Shown here: one piece after another, positions 33,565 through 44,740 of the stretch
Numbering within the stretch: the first letter of the stretch is position 1
How the letters are laid out: every line of letters begins with the position of its first letter
DNA from: Escallonia rubra
Lineage: Eukaryota; Streptophyta; Magnoliopsida; Escalloniales; Escalloniaceae
Direction: 5' to 3'
Length of the DNA: 64,000 nt
Assembly (NCBI GenBank): GCA_033065855.1
Contig: JAVXUO010000180.1
Location: 186,001 to 250,000, forward strand
Notes under the pieces: generated by a model
Seen by the model: only the letters and a program-made list of their open reading frames with translations
What the model was told of the DNA's origin: nothing
The model's database searches: none
Made by a program: the position numbers and the translations under genes

Positions 33565-36361
33565 TTCTCTTGGAAGCTTGTTATATTACCTCCGCAATAT
33601 ATAGTCTCGTATTTACTCGGGGGATTACTTTGTTCTGTAGGGTAGATAGCATATTTTATCTCCTTACCTAAGACAAGGGACAGAAAAAGAATCCAATTTA
33701 AGACGTGCAGGAGAAATATCTTCCGGTATTTTAGCATTGAATTCTGAAACGGACCTCCAATTGTGCTGGCCTCATCTGGAATTTTTATGCCTGAAAGCGA
33801 TAGGCTTGATAGCCTTCATCCGCAGGCGCAGGCATCACCTTAACTTTCACTTGTACGCACCATCTATCTTTGCAAGCTCATGCCCTCTTGTGTACGGGAT
33901 ACATTAAACTCTTGGGACCTCTCACTTTCTCCAGCTAATTTGGCAGCATTAAGTGAAACTAGGCGATAGCTTCTATCCCTTTTGTTGCGTCTAGTGTTTG
34001 CTTTGGCATCATGACTTCTCTTTGGCATGTCTATGTCTATGATTAGCTTGGAGTATTACAGTATTAGCCAAGGTCTTAGCTGGATTCTTGATCCACCCCA
34101 ACCATTAAATAAAGCGGGCCGATAAGGGTGACGGATTGTAGCTTGTGTCACTTGATGCAATTATGAAGTTGCTTTTAGCGCCCATCATTTCCTGCCATGG
34201 CTTTGTTAGGATAGTCTTGTTAGGATTTTTGGGACAATTTTGCAACTAGGTCATGAGGAGGGTCCCCTAATGCTACTCGTGCTTTGTCTGTTCCTCTGCT
34301 GAAGCCATCATATTTATTCAAGACATTGCCAGATTTAACGTTTGGCGACCGATAAGTTCCATACTGATCCTGTGGTTTGACATAGCCATATGCATGTACC
34401 TGCATTCATACAAATGGGGTCAAGTGGTCTAACAACGGTCAGCCGACATGTTATTCACAGTGGACAGCGGACACAGGATTGATCTTATCGGCACCTTTAG
34501 CTACTAAATTTTCGTTCTTCTTGTTCTTCCGTTGTAGTTTAGGATGAAAATATTGCCAAAAAGCTTTTATTCTTTCTCTTGCTGCGCTGTTGAAAATGTC
34601 GCTGGTGACGTTTTATAGCGACGATTCTTGTATATTTTGCAACAAAAGCAGCTAGAAATTGAGCTCAAACATCAAATGTCGGCTCACTTAATAGAAATGC
34701 AATCTACGTCTGAAATTTTCTAGCAATGGTTCGACGAGATCCCGGTGCATTTTGCGTGGGGTTCCAATGGTTGGTTGGATTCGCCCGCTCGGAATTCTAA
34801 TTTTGGAACCGTGTGATTCCGAAGTACGTGTTCAGTTCCAAGTCCAATTCCGCGATCAATCGCGCCCTTAGGTCGAGGCAAAAGCCTCTATAAATTTTTT
34901 AATTTTTTTCTTTCGTTCGTTACTGAGCTTAGAAAATACTCACATTAATGCACGGCGGCACGGTGGGTACGGGGAATGTATGGCGGGGTTCCCCTGTCCC
35001 AAAGCCGCCTCGTTGCCATTCTTTTAGCAAACTAACTTATCTAGTTGCATTTTTTTTATTGGATAAATGCAATTTTATGATGTCCACAAGCCGGTTCCCT
35101 AAGCTTTTTCTACCGACGTCGCCTTCTTTCCCTGTCATATGACAAACGATTTGGTCACATTTGCAAGCAATAGAAAATATTTGGTCTTCAGTTATCTTCA
35201 TGTTTTAGTGCTTGTTATTCATTTTTTCTTCTTAGTTTAAAGCCACGTTTTGCGCAAAAGTAAGCATAACTGCACCCACTTCAACTAACATATTTCATGG
35301 GAGGTAAAATTGTCACAATTTGTACAAGAAATTCACTCACGCACGCGCACACGGAAAACAAAACACAAAGATTTATGAAGTCTCAAAATTTCACTTGCTC
35401 ATATATATAAACCAGAAGAAACGTGACATGTATATATTGGTTATGTCGAGTCATATGCTACAAAACAAGACATGTATATATATATAGCATTAAATTGGAA
35501 ATGTCCTTCTCATTATCTTACTTCATGCATTTAGTTTCAGAATAATCTGCGTCTTGAAGTTGAAAATTTGCACCTCTGAAAAGGAAAGAGTTGAAATCTG
35601 CTGTGTAATAAGTCATTCCATTACAACTTCGTAGGGTACTTTTGACCTCACGTCCTCCACCAAAACAAAATCCTTTGCACAGATATCTGGTTCTGACCTA
35701 AGATAGTTAAATACACACCGGTCACAAAGTGTTGCCTGATTGTTAAGGAGCTTGCTCCTTTTTTGACATGCCAAAGTCAACACACGAAACGTTTTTATAT
35801 CTCTTTTTGAATGCATCAGGCGGATGTGAAAAATGCGCATTTATTATCGCTTGAAAATGCTGGTGGGAATACATCAAAATACATTTGCGACAGTTGCTAC
35901 TTGTTAGCGAGTAACTGATAGTGTCAATAAGTTATCCCAAGGCCTAAAATGATACTTTGATAAAGTTTGGCGTGGCACCCGTCTACCTCACTATGCTAAA
36001 AATAAAAATAAAAGTGATATTTTGGTGAGTTCTCTTAGGAGCACTCCTTGTACTAACATGAGTGATTACATAATTTAGTTCTACAATCTTCCATTAATTT
36101 AAGCTTCAAAAGTGAAAAATAGACAGCAAAAAGTCGTTAAGCCATCAGAATATAATCTAAAATTGTATCATCCGTCGCGTACTTCCAAATTTGTTCTTCT
36201 ATTTTCGTTCGACAAAAGAGAATATGTTTCCCATTATTCGGTTTTAACATTTATATATGTACACTCGCTAAGAAAACTAAAATTAGTTATTTTTGACAGT
36301 TTTTTTAGAACTTCACTTACTGCATATTCTAATATCTTAAGACAGCAAGCAGAGCACGGCG
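33565..36361. other. Intergenic DNA between the solo LTR and the first ERF gene
   Basis: No gene recognised on either strand. A few short open frames (e.g. 35613-35840 minus) match no family I know. AT-rich, with isolated TATATATA tracts near 35401 and 35474. Confidence 0.5.
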
Positions 36362-37036
36362 CTAACTTGCAGACGTCATCAGATTCCGGCGACCCCGCAC
36401 TCTCTCCTCCTCCTCCTCCTCTCTCCGCCTCTTCCGTCCGGTACTCGCCGGCGGACCTGACTTCCCGGCCTCCAGCGGGAAGTTCAGAATCGCCTTGCTC
36501 CCTCTCATCTTGAACGCTGCACCGTCGTACGCTCTCGCCGCCTCAACGTCCGTATCGTACGTCCCTAACCACACCCGGTACCCCTTCCGCTCCGGGTCCC
36601 GGATCTCCGCCGCAAACTTGCCCCACGGCCGCCTCCGAACCCCCCTGTAATGCCTTCCCACAGCCTTAGGATTGAAAACCATCTCCGGCCTACGTATACC
36701 CTGTTTTTCGGGTTGATCCGAAAGGGTGGGTGTCAGGTCAGGGAAGTGGGTGATTTCGGGCTTGGCTTCGTAATCTGGGAAGTCGAGTTCCAGAGTGGAG
36801 TAGATGGAGTTTGAAGTGGGTGAGTCGGAGTGAATTGTGTTCCAAAGGAGGGAAGTGGAGTCGGACTCGGACGGTGATGAGTCGGAGCTGAGGGCCGATT
36901 GGATGTCGGAGACTGGGGAGGTGCAGCACGGGGAGTAGAGGCTGCTGATGAATGTCTCTGTCCAGGAGAAGTCTCCAAGGAGGTGTTGGCGTATGGAGTC
37001 CAGTGTTAGTATCAGGTCATCATCTTGTGCCATCAT
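36362..37036 (-). CDS. AP2/ERF transcription factor, ERF104/ERF105-like, complete and intronless
   Basis: Ethylene-response-factor family DNA-binding protein of 224 residues, expected in the nucleus and binding GCC-box DNA. The AP2 domain spans about residues 129-187: [20 protein letters not shown], then WLGTYDT and [21 protein letters not shown] is the ERF-type (not DREB-type) signature. The N-terminus has LDSIRQHLL and several Ser-Pro sites that could be MAPK targets. The C-terminus is basic-acidic ([18 protein letters not shown]), a likely nuclear localisation signal. KGYRVWLG replaces the common [14 protein letters not shown] at the start leaves two possible first codons; the upstream one is taken. 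The intronless layout matches the family. In Arabidopsis, ERF104 and ERF105 act in immunity and cold/stress responses. Confidence 0.95.
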   Translation of the reverse strand: MMAQDDDLILTLDSIRQHLLGDFSWTETFISSLYSPCCTSPVSDIQSALSSDSSPSESDSTSLLWNTIHSDSPTSNSIYSTLELDFPDYEAKPEITHFPDLTPTLSDQPEKQGIRRPEMVFNPKAVGRHYRGVRRRPWGKFAAEIRDPERKGYRVWLGTYDTDVEAARAYDGAAFKMRGSKAILNFPLEAGKSGPPASTGRKRRREEEEEERVRGRRNLMTSAS

Positions 37037-37059
37037 TCTTCACACACAGTAACACAGTA

Positions 37060-37062
<3 letters not shown>

Positions 37063-37094
<32 letters not shown>

Positions 37095-37152
37095 AACTGG
37101 AGATGGGAGTGATGGATTGAGAGTGTGGGAGGGAAGGGAAGGTCCATATATA
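37063..37152 (-). promoter_or_regulatory. Leader CT-repeat and TATA box of the ERF104/105-like gene
   Basis: On the minus strand a TATATA lies at 37147-37152, about 115 bp upstream of the ATG. Between them is a (CT)n run (37063-37091), typical of 5' leaders of plant stress-response genes. No GCC-box was noticed nearby. Confidence 0.5.
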
Positions 37153-37465
37153 CACCTCCAATGCAGCTCGGGGCCACACCTGCTTACTTCCGAGTCTAAA
37201 ACTGCGACTTCTTCTCTAATTTCACAGATAATTTGTGGCCAACGTATAAAGATATTTTGGAGTCAGCACCTTACGCATAGCTGCAGATGTTAAGTCCGTC
37301 GCTAAAAATTTATCGCTGAACGGTTGTATCGAGTTTTGGCTGGCTCATAGTGTTTAAGACTCATCTTTAATTGTGACACTTTTACTAGTCCCTCAACCAT
37401 CAAAGGACAACGCTAGCAGCTAAAATAGGACTTTTCGCGAATAATATTCGTTGCAATAAGTTTTA

Positions 37466-37757
37466 CTCCCACTGTCTCAAAAAAATTAATCATATTTTCT
37501 TTTTGAGCTGTCCCTAAAATATTGATCACTTTTCAAAATAAAAAATATTCTGTAGGTGTTCATGTTTATCCTTTGTAACACTTTTTTTTTTATTCTATTT
37601 TCTCTCTTCATATTTAATTCTGCACCAACCCGTTTTCTCCCCTCTCCCTCCTCCCTCTCTCCTCTTTTGAGGTAGAAGTGGAAATGTATAATACATGACT
37701 AAATTCCTTAATATGAGTTCGAGTCATATGTGATTAATTATTGTGGGACGGTAAGAG
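37466..37757. mobile_element. Stowaway-like MITE upstream of the ERF104/105-like gene
   Basis: Ends CTCCCACTGTCTCA and, in reverse complement, CTCTTACCGTCCCA, both followed by A-rich sequence reaching AATTAAT, flanked by TA (37464-37465, 37758-37759). 292 bp. About 430 bp upstream of the ERF start codon. Confidence 0.65.
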
Positions 37758-37759
37758 TA

Positions 37760-39689
37760 TCTTATACTGTATAACGACGAAAACTTAAATTAGCCGTTTC
37801 ATATTAAATAGCTAGACTTATGAGTCATTTTTAAGTTAAAAGTCTTCGGCCTTTCACCCAAGATATTTGTCATGAAATGCCATATATCTCAGACAAAATA
37901 AAGTGCTTTGCTGTGGAAAGCATTATAGACCAGTAGGAACAAACCTTTAATAGTCTTGCTTTCAATCTATTTTCTTGACTGAGAAAAACTTATCTTTCTG
38001 GTTTCTACGGGCAATTTTTCTCATCTTTTGTACTCATTGAAGTTGCACCTTCTTAAATTCTACAAGGACCCAAGAAAAATTTATTATATGAGTGAGTACC
38101 TTTCCATTGTTGATGGCATTCCGCCCACTTTTGTCTCAATTTTTCTTCCCTTGGAATAGACAGGCTTCAAGGGGTCATAAGTAATAAGCATAAAACTTCT
38201 TTTCATCGTCTTGAAGGTAAGATTATATTGTTCGTGTTAAATTGTGACCTTCTAAATTTAAGTTGTTAAAGAATGGAATCAACGATATATATAATCTTAA
38301 AATTTGAGAAGAGTAGATATTACCGTAGAAGACAACTCTTGTAATCATATCATTTCATAAGAGAATCTAGCGAACCTAGCAAACATACGTATGCAACACC
38401 AGATATCCAAAATTTCTGATTTGTTTTAACTCGCAGCTCACGCAATTCCCATAATAATAATGGTAGAAATGCTATTGCCATCTACTAGTATGCTATTTTA
38501 TCGCTTCATTTGCCAATAAAAGGTTAGCAATCACCGCTAAGTAAATTTTAAGCGACAAGAAGTTAAAAATAACACTTAGTTATTACGATTGATGTGTTTG
38601 CTCGAGAATGATGCTCAGTTTACTCGATAAGCCACTAATAATCATACGACATCCTAAAAGTTTGTTCATACCTTGATATGTGTCAGTAAAAAAGGTAAGT
38701 CAATAACAAAAGTCATATTTTTTTATCGATAAATCGTGGTGCGAAAGTGTCGAAATAGATTGTCATCTTCTTTTGTCCCTCAACGAGAGCACAAGTTCAA
38801 AAAAATTGACTTTGTGTAAGTTGTGAATTAATGACAAACCGAGGACTTAGAAATTTTGAGGGTTTGCATGCCACTTTAGAGCTGGACAGAGGATACATTC
38901 ATAACGTTGACCAAACTGCAAACCACCACACACCCCCCCCCCCCCGAGGATGCATTTGGTAGCGTCATTCTTCAACTAGGTTTAAATATTCCAGAAATGT
39001 CGCTCAGCAAAGAAATAAAAAGGAAACAGAAGAACAGTTTAGGGGTGGCTTACTCTGTATGTAGACATCCGAACTCTTGTAAAGTTATTGAAAGTTGTTA
39101 TTAAATTCTGGGCTTATTTTGATTTTCAGATTTTTCTCTTTTCCGAGTCCACAAATGCTGCTATGTTCGTTTTAGTGACATGATGATTTGAATTTTAACT
39201 TACTATGAACAGCTGCTCAGCATGCAATCTGTTATCCGGATTGTAATAAGATACAGTGTAGCTGTATGGTGACAATTTATCGTCGTTAAATATCTTTGGT
39301 GACTTTACGTGATGATGCTAAAAAGTGTTGCTAAAAAATTTCGTTAAAGGTCTTAGTAAATATGTCACTAAATACATTTAGCGACTATTAATTATCGATA
39401 CACAGATGTTGTAGCTATCTTTCTATGAACAAGGTAGCAGTCAAAATTTTTTCTTAAACTTTTACCTTATGGCTCAAGAAAATATTAGACGGTCCGAACT
39501 AATGGATGAAATCATGTATGATGGCATACTATATCATACGAGATAATCTGCACGCCTTTATTTTACCTCATGTAGATTGCCTTCCCTGGCGATTACCTGG
39601 GTGATCTGGATCATTTGTCCGGGCCATGGAAGATGTTCTCCTTGTAACATAATCTATCTTCAAATCTACAGGGAAGAATATTTTTCGAC
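37760..39689. other. Intergenic DNA between the ERF genes, first part
   Basis: No gene recognised. Contains a C-run at 38932-38945 and, at about 39295-39405, several copies of GTCGTTAAA/GTCACTAAA/TTAGCGAC motifs of the kind found in subterminal regions of CACTA-type elements. Confidence 0.4.
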
Positions 39690-40060
39690 GAAAAGACGAT
39701 TTTATTCATTTCACAAGTCTTGTACATCTTTGATGATCGTCGGCATTATAAAATCAGGTGTTTCTTCCATCCAAATTACACAATCCCTATGAATGCGAGC
39801 ATATTTTGCTGGTTCATGTGCGACATGATTACAAGTTCTTTTGGCTCACATAATTTCACCAGATAGAAATTGTGTTAACATTTTTCTTTACATCCTCAAT
39901 CAGGATCCATAGTCTTGACATATCTTCCTCAGTACTTTTCTCTGAAGGCGATGATCTCTAAGAGATTACCGAAAACGAATTCTTAGATATCTTCGCCTTC
40001 AGCGAAAATTTAAGACTTGCTTGTAGGGAGGGCTATGCCCACTGCGAAGCCACAGGGAAG
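39690..40060 (-). mobile_element. L1-type LINE fragment (C-terminal end of ORF2, RNase H region)
   Basis: On the minus strand one frame reads HVAHEPAKYARIHRDC, then VIWMEETPDFIMPTIIKDV, ending in a stop at 39711-39713. This is the characteristic tail of plant L1 ORF2 (N.VAH.LA.ya..., W.E..P..i...l..D). Farther 5' the frame is broken. No poly(A) tail or target duplication was identified. Confidence 0.65.
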
Positions 40061-40284
40061 AAGCAAACAAATAGCTGACCATAATTAGCTTAAATCAAGA
40101 AAATTGATATTTGAGTTCCATTATTTGTCACTATATACTGTAATGACGGTTATAAATCAACAGCGACGTCAGTGTAGCTCAAGTGGCTAAAAAATGTCGC
40201 TCAAAACACTTGACTAAACCAATCGTTTTAGTAAAAAAAAATGGAATCGGAGTAAGAACTCTAGCTTCCAATCTCAAGTAATCC

Positions 40285-40678
40285 GAGACTTTTTCCCTAG
40301 GTAATATAATTTAATATTTAATTACTTATCTAAATTTATTTACCCGCATATCACACTTTTGAAAATCGTGATTTAGAACCACGATTTTAAACAAGAAAAC
40401 GTGGTTCCAAATCCCATTTTTAACAGTTTCTTCTTTTCTTAAGTTTGAGAAATGATACAGAAAATGAAAACGTGATTCTAAATCACGTTTTATTCTTTAA
40501 AATCGTGGTTCTAAATAGCGATTTTTTCTTTAAAGTCGTGGATCTAAACAACGATTTCTTCTTTAAAGTCGCGATTCTAAACAACGATTTTCAAAAGTGT
40601 AGTATGCAGATAAATAAATTTTAAAATAAAGTAGATGGGTAATTAAGTATTAAAATAATATTATTTAGGAAAAACTCC
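40285..40678. mobile_element. Foldback/MULE-type element with long inverted ends
   Basis: Roughly 100-bp inverted ends share, in order, CTTTTTCC, TAATAT.ATTT, TTAATTAC, TTATTTA and CACTTTTGAAAATCG. Flanks AAGTAATCC (40276-40284) and AAATAATCT (40679-40687) form an imperfect 9-bp target duplication (7 of 9), as Mutator-type elements make. The centre contains several copies of a ~36-bp unit built on AAATCGTGGTTCTAAA..CGATTTT, itself partly palindromic. No coding capacity. Confidence 0.6.
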
Positions 40679-41161
40679 AAATAATCTTGATGCATCAAAA
40701 TCAAAGCACAGGAAAAGGTAGAACGAGGTTAGGTAATACAATTGCGCCCTTTTCTGGATTCACGGCCGCCGACGGCAGGGCAATATCATGCGCCGTCGCT
40801 GCATGGGAATTCAAAAATGGTGCCAAAAGTTTCCAAGAATGTCGGCTTCAGATTCATTGCATTATTTGCATGAGTGTATAAGCCTTTTCAACGTGTATAA
40901 TGCTGTAGTTAAAGATCAAACATTTTTTTTTAACAAATTAGTCGTTCACTCTTGACGACTAGGATTATTGTTAAAGCACTGTTAAAGCATGCGCCGCTTC
41001 CACTTTGCGAACGTAACGTTTACTTTCAGATAGTTTTACCGCCTGATAGAATTTTTGGGTCAAGACACTCAACGGCTTGGCCTATTGCTTCGGCAATACA
41101 ATTATAAGCGTCTTAAATATCATATCATTTGTTAATTTTGTTCATATCTCTGCTTATCATT

Positions 41162-41290
41162 TTTTTTTTGAATTTCCCAAAGAGAAATAATAGAACTGCA
41201 ATTATGGGTAACCGCAGGGGGGAGGAATCGAACACGGGACCTCGAGGTCACTCCTCGAGGCCCCTTGCCAACTCAACCAACCCCCTTGGT
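41162..41290 (-). mobile_element. tRNA-derived SINE
   Basis: On the minus strand it begins near ACCAAGGGGGTTGGTTGAG. It has a pol III A box TGGTTGAGTTGG and B box GTTCGATTCC, and ends in about ten A (plus-strand T run 41162-41169). It is flanked by an 11-bp target duplication with one mismatch: TGCTTATCATT (41151-41161) and TGCTTACCATT (41291-41301). At 129 bp it is short but looks whole. Confidence 0.8.
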
Positions 41291-41668
41291 TGCTTACCAT
41301 TAAGAATATAACAATTGCAATGTAAACTTAACAGTGTATTTTGGTGATTCAATTTATCCAAAAGCTAACAAATGTTGAGTGTGCAACAGATAAAGATATT
41401 TTGTAAGGTCTACCTTCGGATGGTTGCATCACCTCATACAAGTTTTGGGTCAGGACAGTTAACTAGCTAGGCCTATTATTTTGACAATACTACTTTGAGC
41501 TTCTTAAGTCTAATCGCGCGGGCGTGTGAAAGTTAAAACTGAGAGAACGTTGTCACGTCATCACTTATGAAATATTCTCTCTTTTCGGCATGTTATATAA
41601 AATCAATTTAGTTACTTACAATTATCACTTTTTATTTTTGAATTCGGTTATCTCACATGCCTTTATCT

Positions 41669-41703
41669 CTCACTCTCTCTCTCTCTCTCTCACACACACA
41701 CGC
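41669..41703. repeat. (CT)n(CA)n compound microsatellite
   Basis: Same layout as the tract at 14359-14396 and also near TTTGAATTTGAATTC sequence, so the two regions might derive from related elements. Nothing more could be shown. Confidence 0.85.
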
Positions 41704-42979
41704 CGCGATTTTCTCTCTCTCAAATTTGGTGAAGATTTAAATTGATTCTTCTGTTCTTCCTTAATCAACTTCTCTCTCTCACTTATCCAAATAATTTGAA
41801 TTTGAATTCCGTTTTTTGTTACAAAATCATCTAACTTTGTTGCATAATTATCTCTTCATATACTATCCAGATTTAAACAAAATATCTCTTTTAAAATATA
41901 TCGCTTATTTGGACGCTTTCTCCCTTTTCCTTCTGTCCATCTTAGCACTTTTTTATTATTTACTTTCAATTTTAGAATCTAATATTTCCATTCTATAATC
42001 AATATCAGTTTGAAGTTGAAAATGTTACAAGTTAAGAATTCCAAATTTAGCCACGTATTTCCGCAAGTTTTTTACAATCTTTCCTATTTCTAAGGCACTT
42101 TACATTTGATATTATTGTCAAAATAAATTTGCGTATCAAACTCTAATATAACTTCTTTTTTCCGATGATTCAAAATTTGACTTTTGGTATATTGTCAAAC
42201 ATTATTCATTTAAAATCTAAATTAAGAGATCCTTTCTCATTTAGAACTCATTAAGCCTTTTTGTTATCATTAACATTTTCCTACTTTTTGGGCAATACTT
42301 GATTACTTTTGTTACCATTTAGTGATAATTTCCTTATATTGCTCCTCACTCTTTAGTGCTTTTCTCTTCAAACCCATATCTTCACTTTATTACTCATCCC
42401 ATCACCTCCCTCCCTCCCTTCTTCCACTCAGATTACATTTTTGGCTACTTTATTTGAAAATTTCACTCATTTGTTAACATGTACGAATCTCTCATTTGTC
42501 ATTTTTCTTAATAAAGGTGTATGTATTTGTATGTCAATGTTCAAGTTTATCTCAGTGGTTTGCAGCTTTAGAGAGCGTTTATAAGATCATGGTCGACTCC
42601 TTAACATACGAGGTAAAGTTCTGTATAATTTGCTCAATTTTTTGCTATTGCTTAAAACTTTTTTGCTTTTTCTATATCTGGTATGTCTTTAAATTTTTAA
42701 ATTTATCTCAACACACAACAAGTTACAATTGAAGTAAGGTTTGGATCTTACACAAAACTTCAATCATTTATCATTTTTTGCAAATTTTTAACTTATTTTT
42801 GTTTTTGATCTTCCATCTGATCTCACCTAGAATGCTTTTTTATTTAATATTATAGACAAACGCAAAAGTGGCACCCAGATGATATCATAGCCATTCGTAG
42901 CACATTTACCCTTCTCATCAAATTTTTTTTTTTTAAGAATGATTAGAAATATATACCATCAGAAAATACTAGCATCCCT
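41704..42979. other. AT-rich intergenic DNA
   Basis: No gene recognised. Long T-rich runs; resembles the interior of the putative Helitron at 14.2-15.0 kb in base composition, but borders of an element could not be found. Confidence 0.4.
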
Positions 42980-44740
42980 ACCCGCAGGATTTCAGAACAA
43001 AACATACCTAAAAACGGATGACAACCCCATCCGATAGGTAACACATAATAAAGAAAGATAAATGGTGTTACCGAGGAAAGATGGTTCGCGTGCCACGTGA
43101 GGTGCCACAAAGGATGCAGTCTGAGTTGGCTTCCAAGCAGTCAAAGTGGGAGACAGCAAGGATGGAGCAAGGGCTGAGAGCAAGGCTCCCCAGGCAGGAC
43201 GCAAGGGCTGGCAGTGCCGCGTCAGCAGGGAGACGACGAACAAGGGCGACAGTCAACTGTCGACGGTCCGCGTCAAGGGTGCAGCGTCAAGAGTCCGATG
43301 TCGAGAGTTCAAATGTGTTTCTCTCACTAGAAATCCAGAGAGAATGAGTTTTAGAGAGAGAAAGTGAAATGTTGAAATGAGAGAGAAGTCCTTGAATAAG
43401 CTCCAGAATCCACTATATATAGGCACAAATATGCGCGTGTCATCAGCCGACACGTGTCAGGGGGTCCCACAGTATTGATTGTCCGTCGGATTGCCGGTCC
43501 CCGAGTTCGTGCCGCCCTGCCCTTGCAGCGTCCCTCTGCCTGTCTGAGGAGACTGACCACACTGCGGTAGCATGGTCAGAGTAGCCCGTTGCCCCAGCCT
43601 CCAGTCCAAGCCCTTACTGAATCCCATGAGATGCGTCGAGATCCTGGCCGCGGTGAGGGTTGCCCCTGCAGCCAACTGCTAGGCGTGCCTGACACGATGC
43701 CCTCCGAGGACCTGCTCCCGTCCCGGAGTGACTCGCGGTTCATTGCCCTGGTGGCGTCGATGATTAATGGTAACATGAGTGCACATGCTCGCAACTTGAT
43801 ATCCAGAGTCTGCGGCGAGGGGTCCTCGTGCCGGAGCACTACGAGCGGAGCCCCCCGTGAGTCCGTCGGGTGATTGTGCCGGCGATGGCTTTAGGGTTGT
43901 AAGCCCCTCCTTGTCGCGAAGGCCGGCGCCTTCGGTTGATTGTGCTTGCTAGGGCCAGAGCCCGTCGGTCGTTTGGGCGGGCGAGGGCCGGAGCCCCCGG
44001 TCGATTGTGCGCGCGACAATGGGAGTCATACGACCACTAGCGGTGAGTGGGCATTGCTGAATGCGTCGAGTGGTGTGATAGCAACGGTAAGCAGGTCCCC
44101 TCCCCCCTCTAAGGACAGGGGAGGCCGACCCCCTTCTCAGGGGAGGTGGCCGACCCCTTTAACAAATGGGTGGCCGACCCCCTCATCAAAGGGGTGGCCG
44201 ACCCCTCACCAAAGGGGTGGCCGACCCCTCACCAAAGGGGTGGCCGACCCCTCACCAAAGGGGTGGCCGAACCCCTCAACAAAGGGGTGGCCGACCCCCT
44301 CACCAAAGGGGTGGCCGACCCCCTTATAAGGTGGTGGCCGACCCCCTCAGCAAAGGGGTGGCCGACCCCCTCATCAGAGGGGTAGCCGACCCCCTCATTA
44401 GAGGGGTGGCCGACCCCATCACCAAAGGGGTGGCCGAGCCCCTCATCAGAGGGGTGGCCGACCCCCTCACCAAAGGGGTGGCCGATCCCCTACAAAAAAG
44501 GGGTGGCCGACCCCCTCATCAAAGGGGTGGCCGACCCCTCGGGGGGAGGTACTTTTCGGTCTGTCTGAAATGCTTTTAAGGTGCGGAGCGCTTTGATCAA
44601 GCATGGCGATGTTTTGAGCATCAGAGCGTTTTGACCGAGGAATGACGTTGAGTAAATTTGACCATCGAGCGGGTGACGTGTCGTGCCACTAGAGTCTTTT
44701 AGTGGGCCCTGGGGTGCGGTCCGGATAGGTTGTGAACAAA
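42980..44740 (-). mobile_element. GC-rich LTR-like block (possible solo LTR, fossil)
   Basis: Markedly GC-richer than its surroundings. On the minus strand a TATA box CTATATATAG (43413-43422) is followed by a CT-rich leader-like stretch, and a minisatellite lies upstream of it, the order expected for U3, R and U5 of a Ty3-type LTR. No internal retrotransposon coding is seen on either side and neither terminus nor target duplication could be fixed, so the ends given are approximate. Confidence 0.4.
44107..44545. repeat. Minisatellite, about 18 copies of a 24-26-bp GC-rich unit
   Basis: Consensus GGGGTGGCCGACCCCCTCA plus CCAAA. Each unit holds two overlapping inverted repeats: GGGGT-ggccg-ACCCC and CCCCT-caccaa-AGGGG. 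All three plus-strand frames stay open across parts of the array and give Gly-Trp-Pro-Thr-Pro or Arg-Gly-Gly-Arg repeats, an effect of the composition, not a gene. It sits in the presumed U3 of the LTR-like block. Confidence 0.95.

Noticed and set aside
36362-37036. Several overlapping open frames inside both ERF genes (both strands)
   Set aside because: Shadows of GC-rich intronless genes; only the frames with the AP2 domain are supported.
41205-41290. A tRNA gene on the minus strand
   Set aside because: A and B boxes are present, but the cloverleaf is not convincing and the sequence continues to an A tail between target duplications, which is SINE structure.
44107-44545. CRISPR-like array
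   Set aside because: Units are contiguous with no unique spacers, and the DNA is from a plant nucleus; this is a minisatellite.
43940-44579. Open frames giving Gly-Trp-Pro-Thr-Pro and Arg-Gly-Gly-Arg repeat proteins
   Set aside because: They are translations of a non-coding minisatellite that lacks stop codons in several frames; unit length is not a steady multiple of three.
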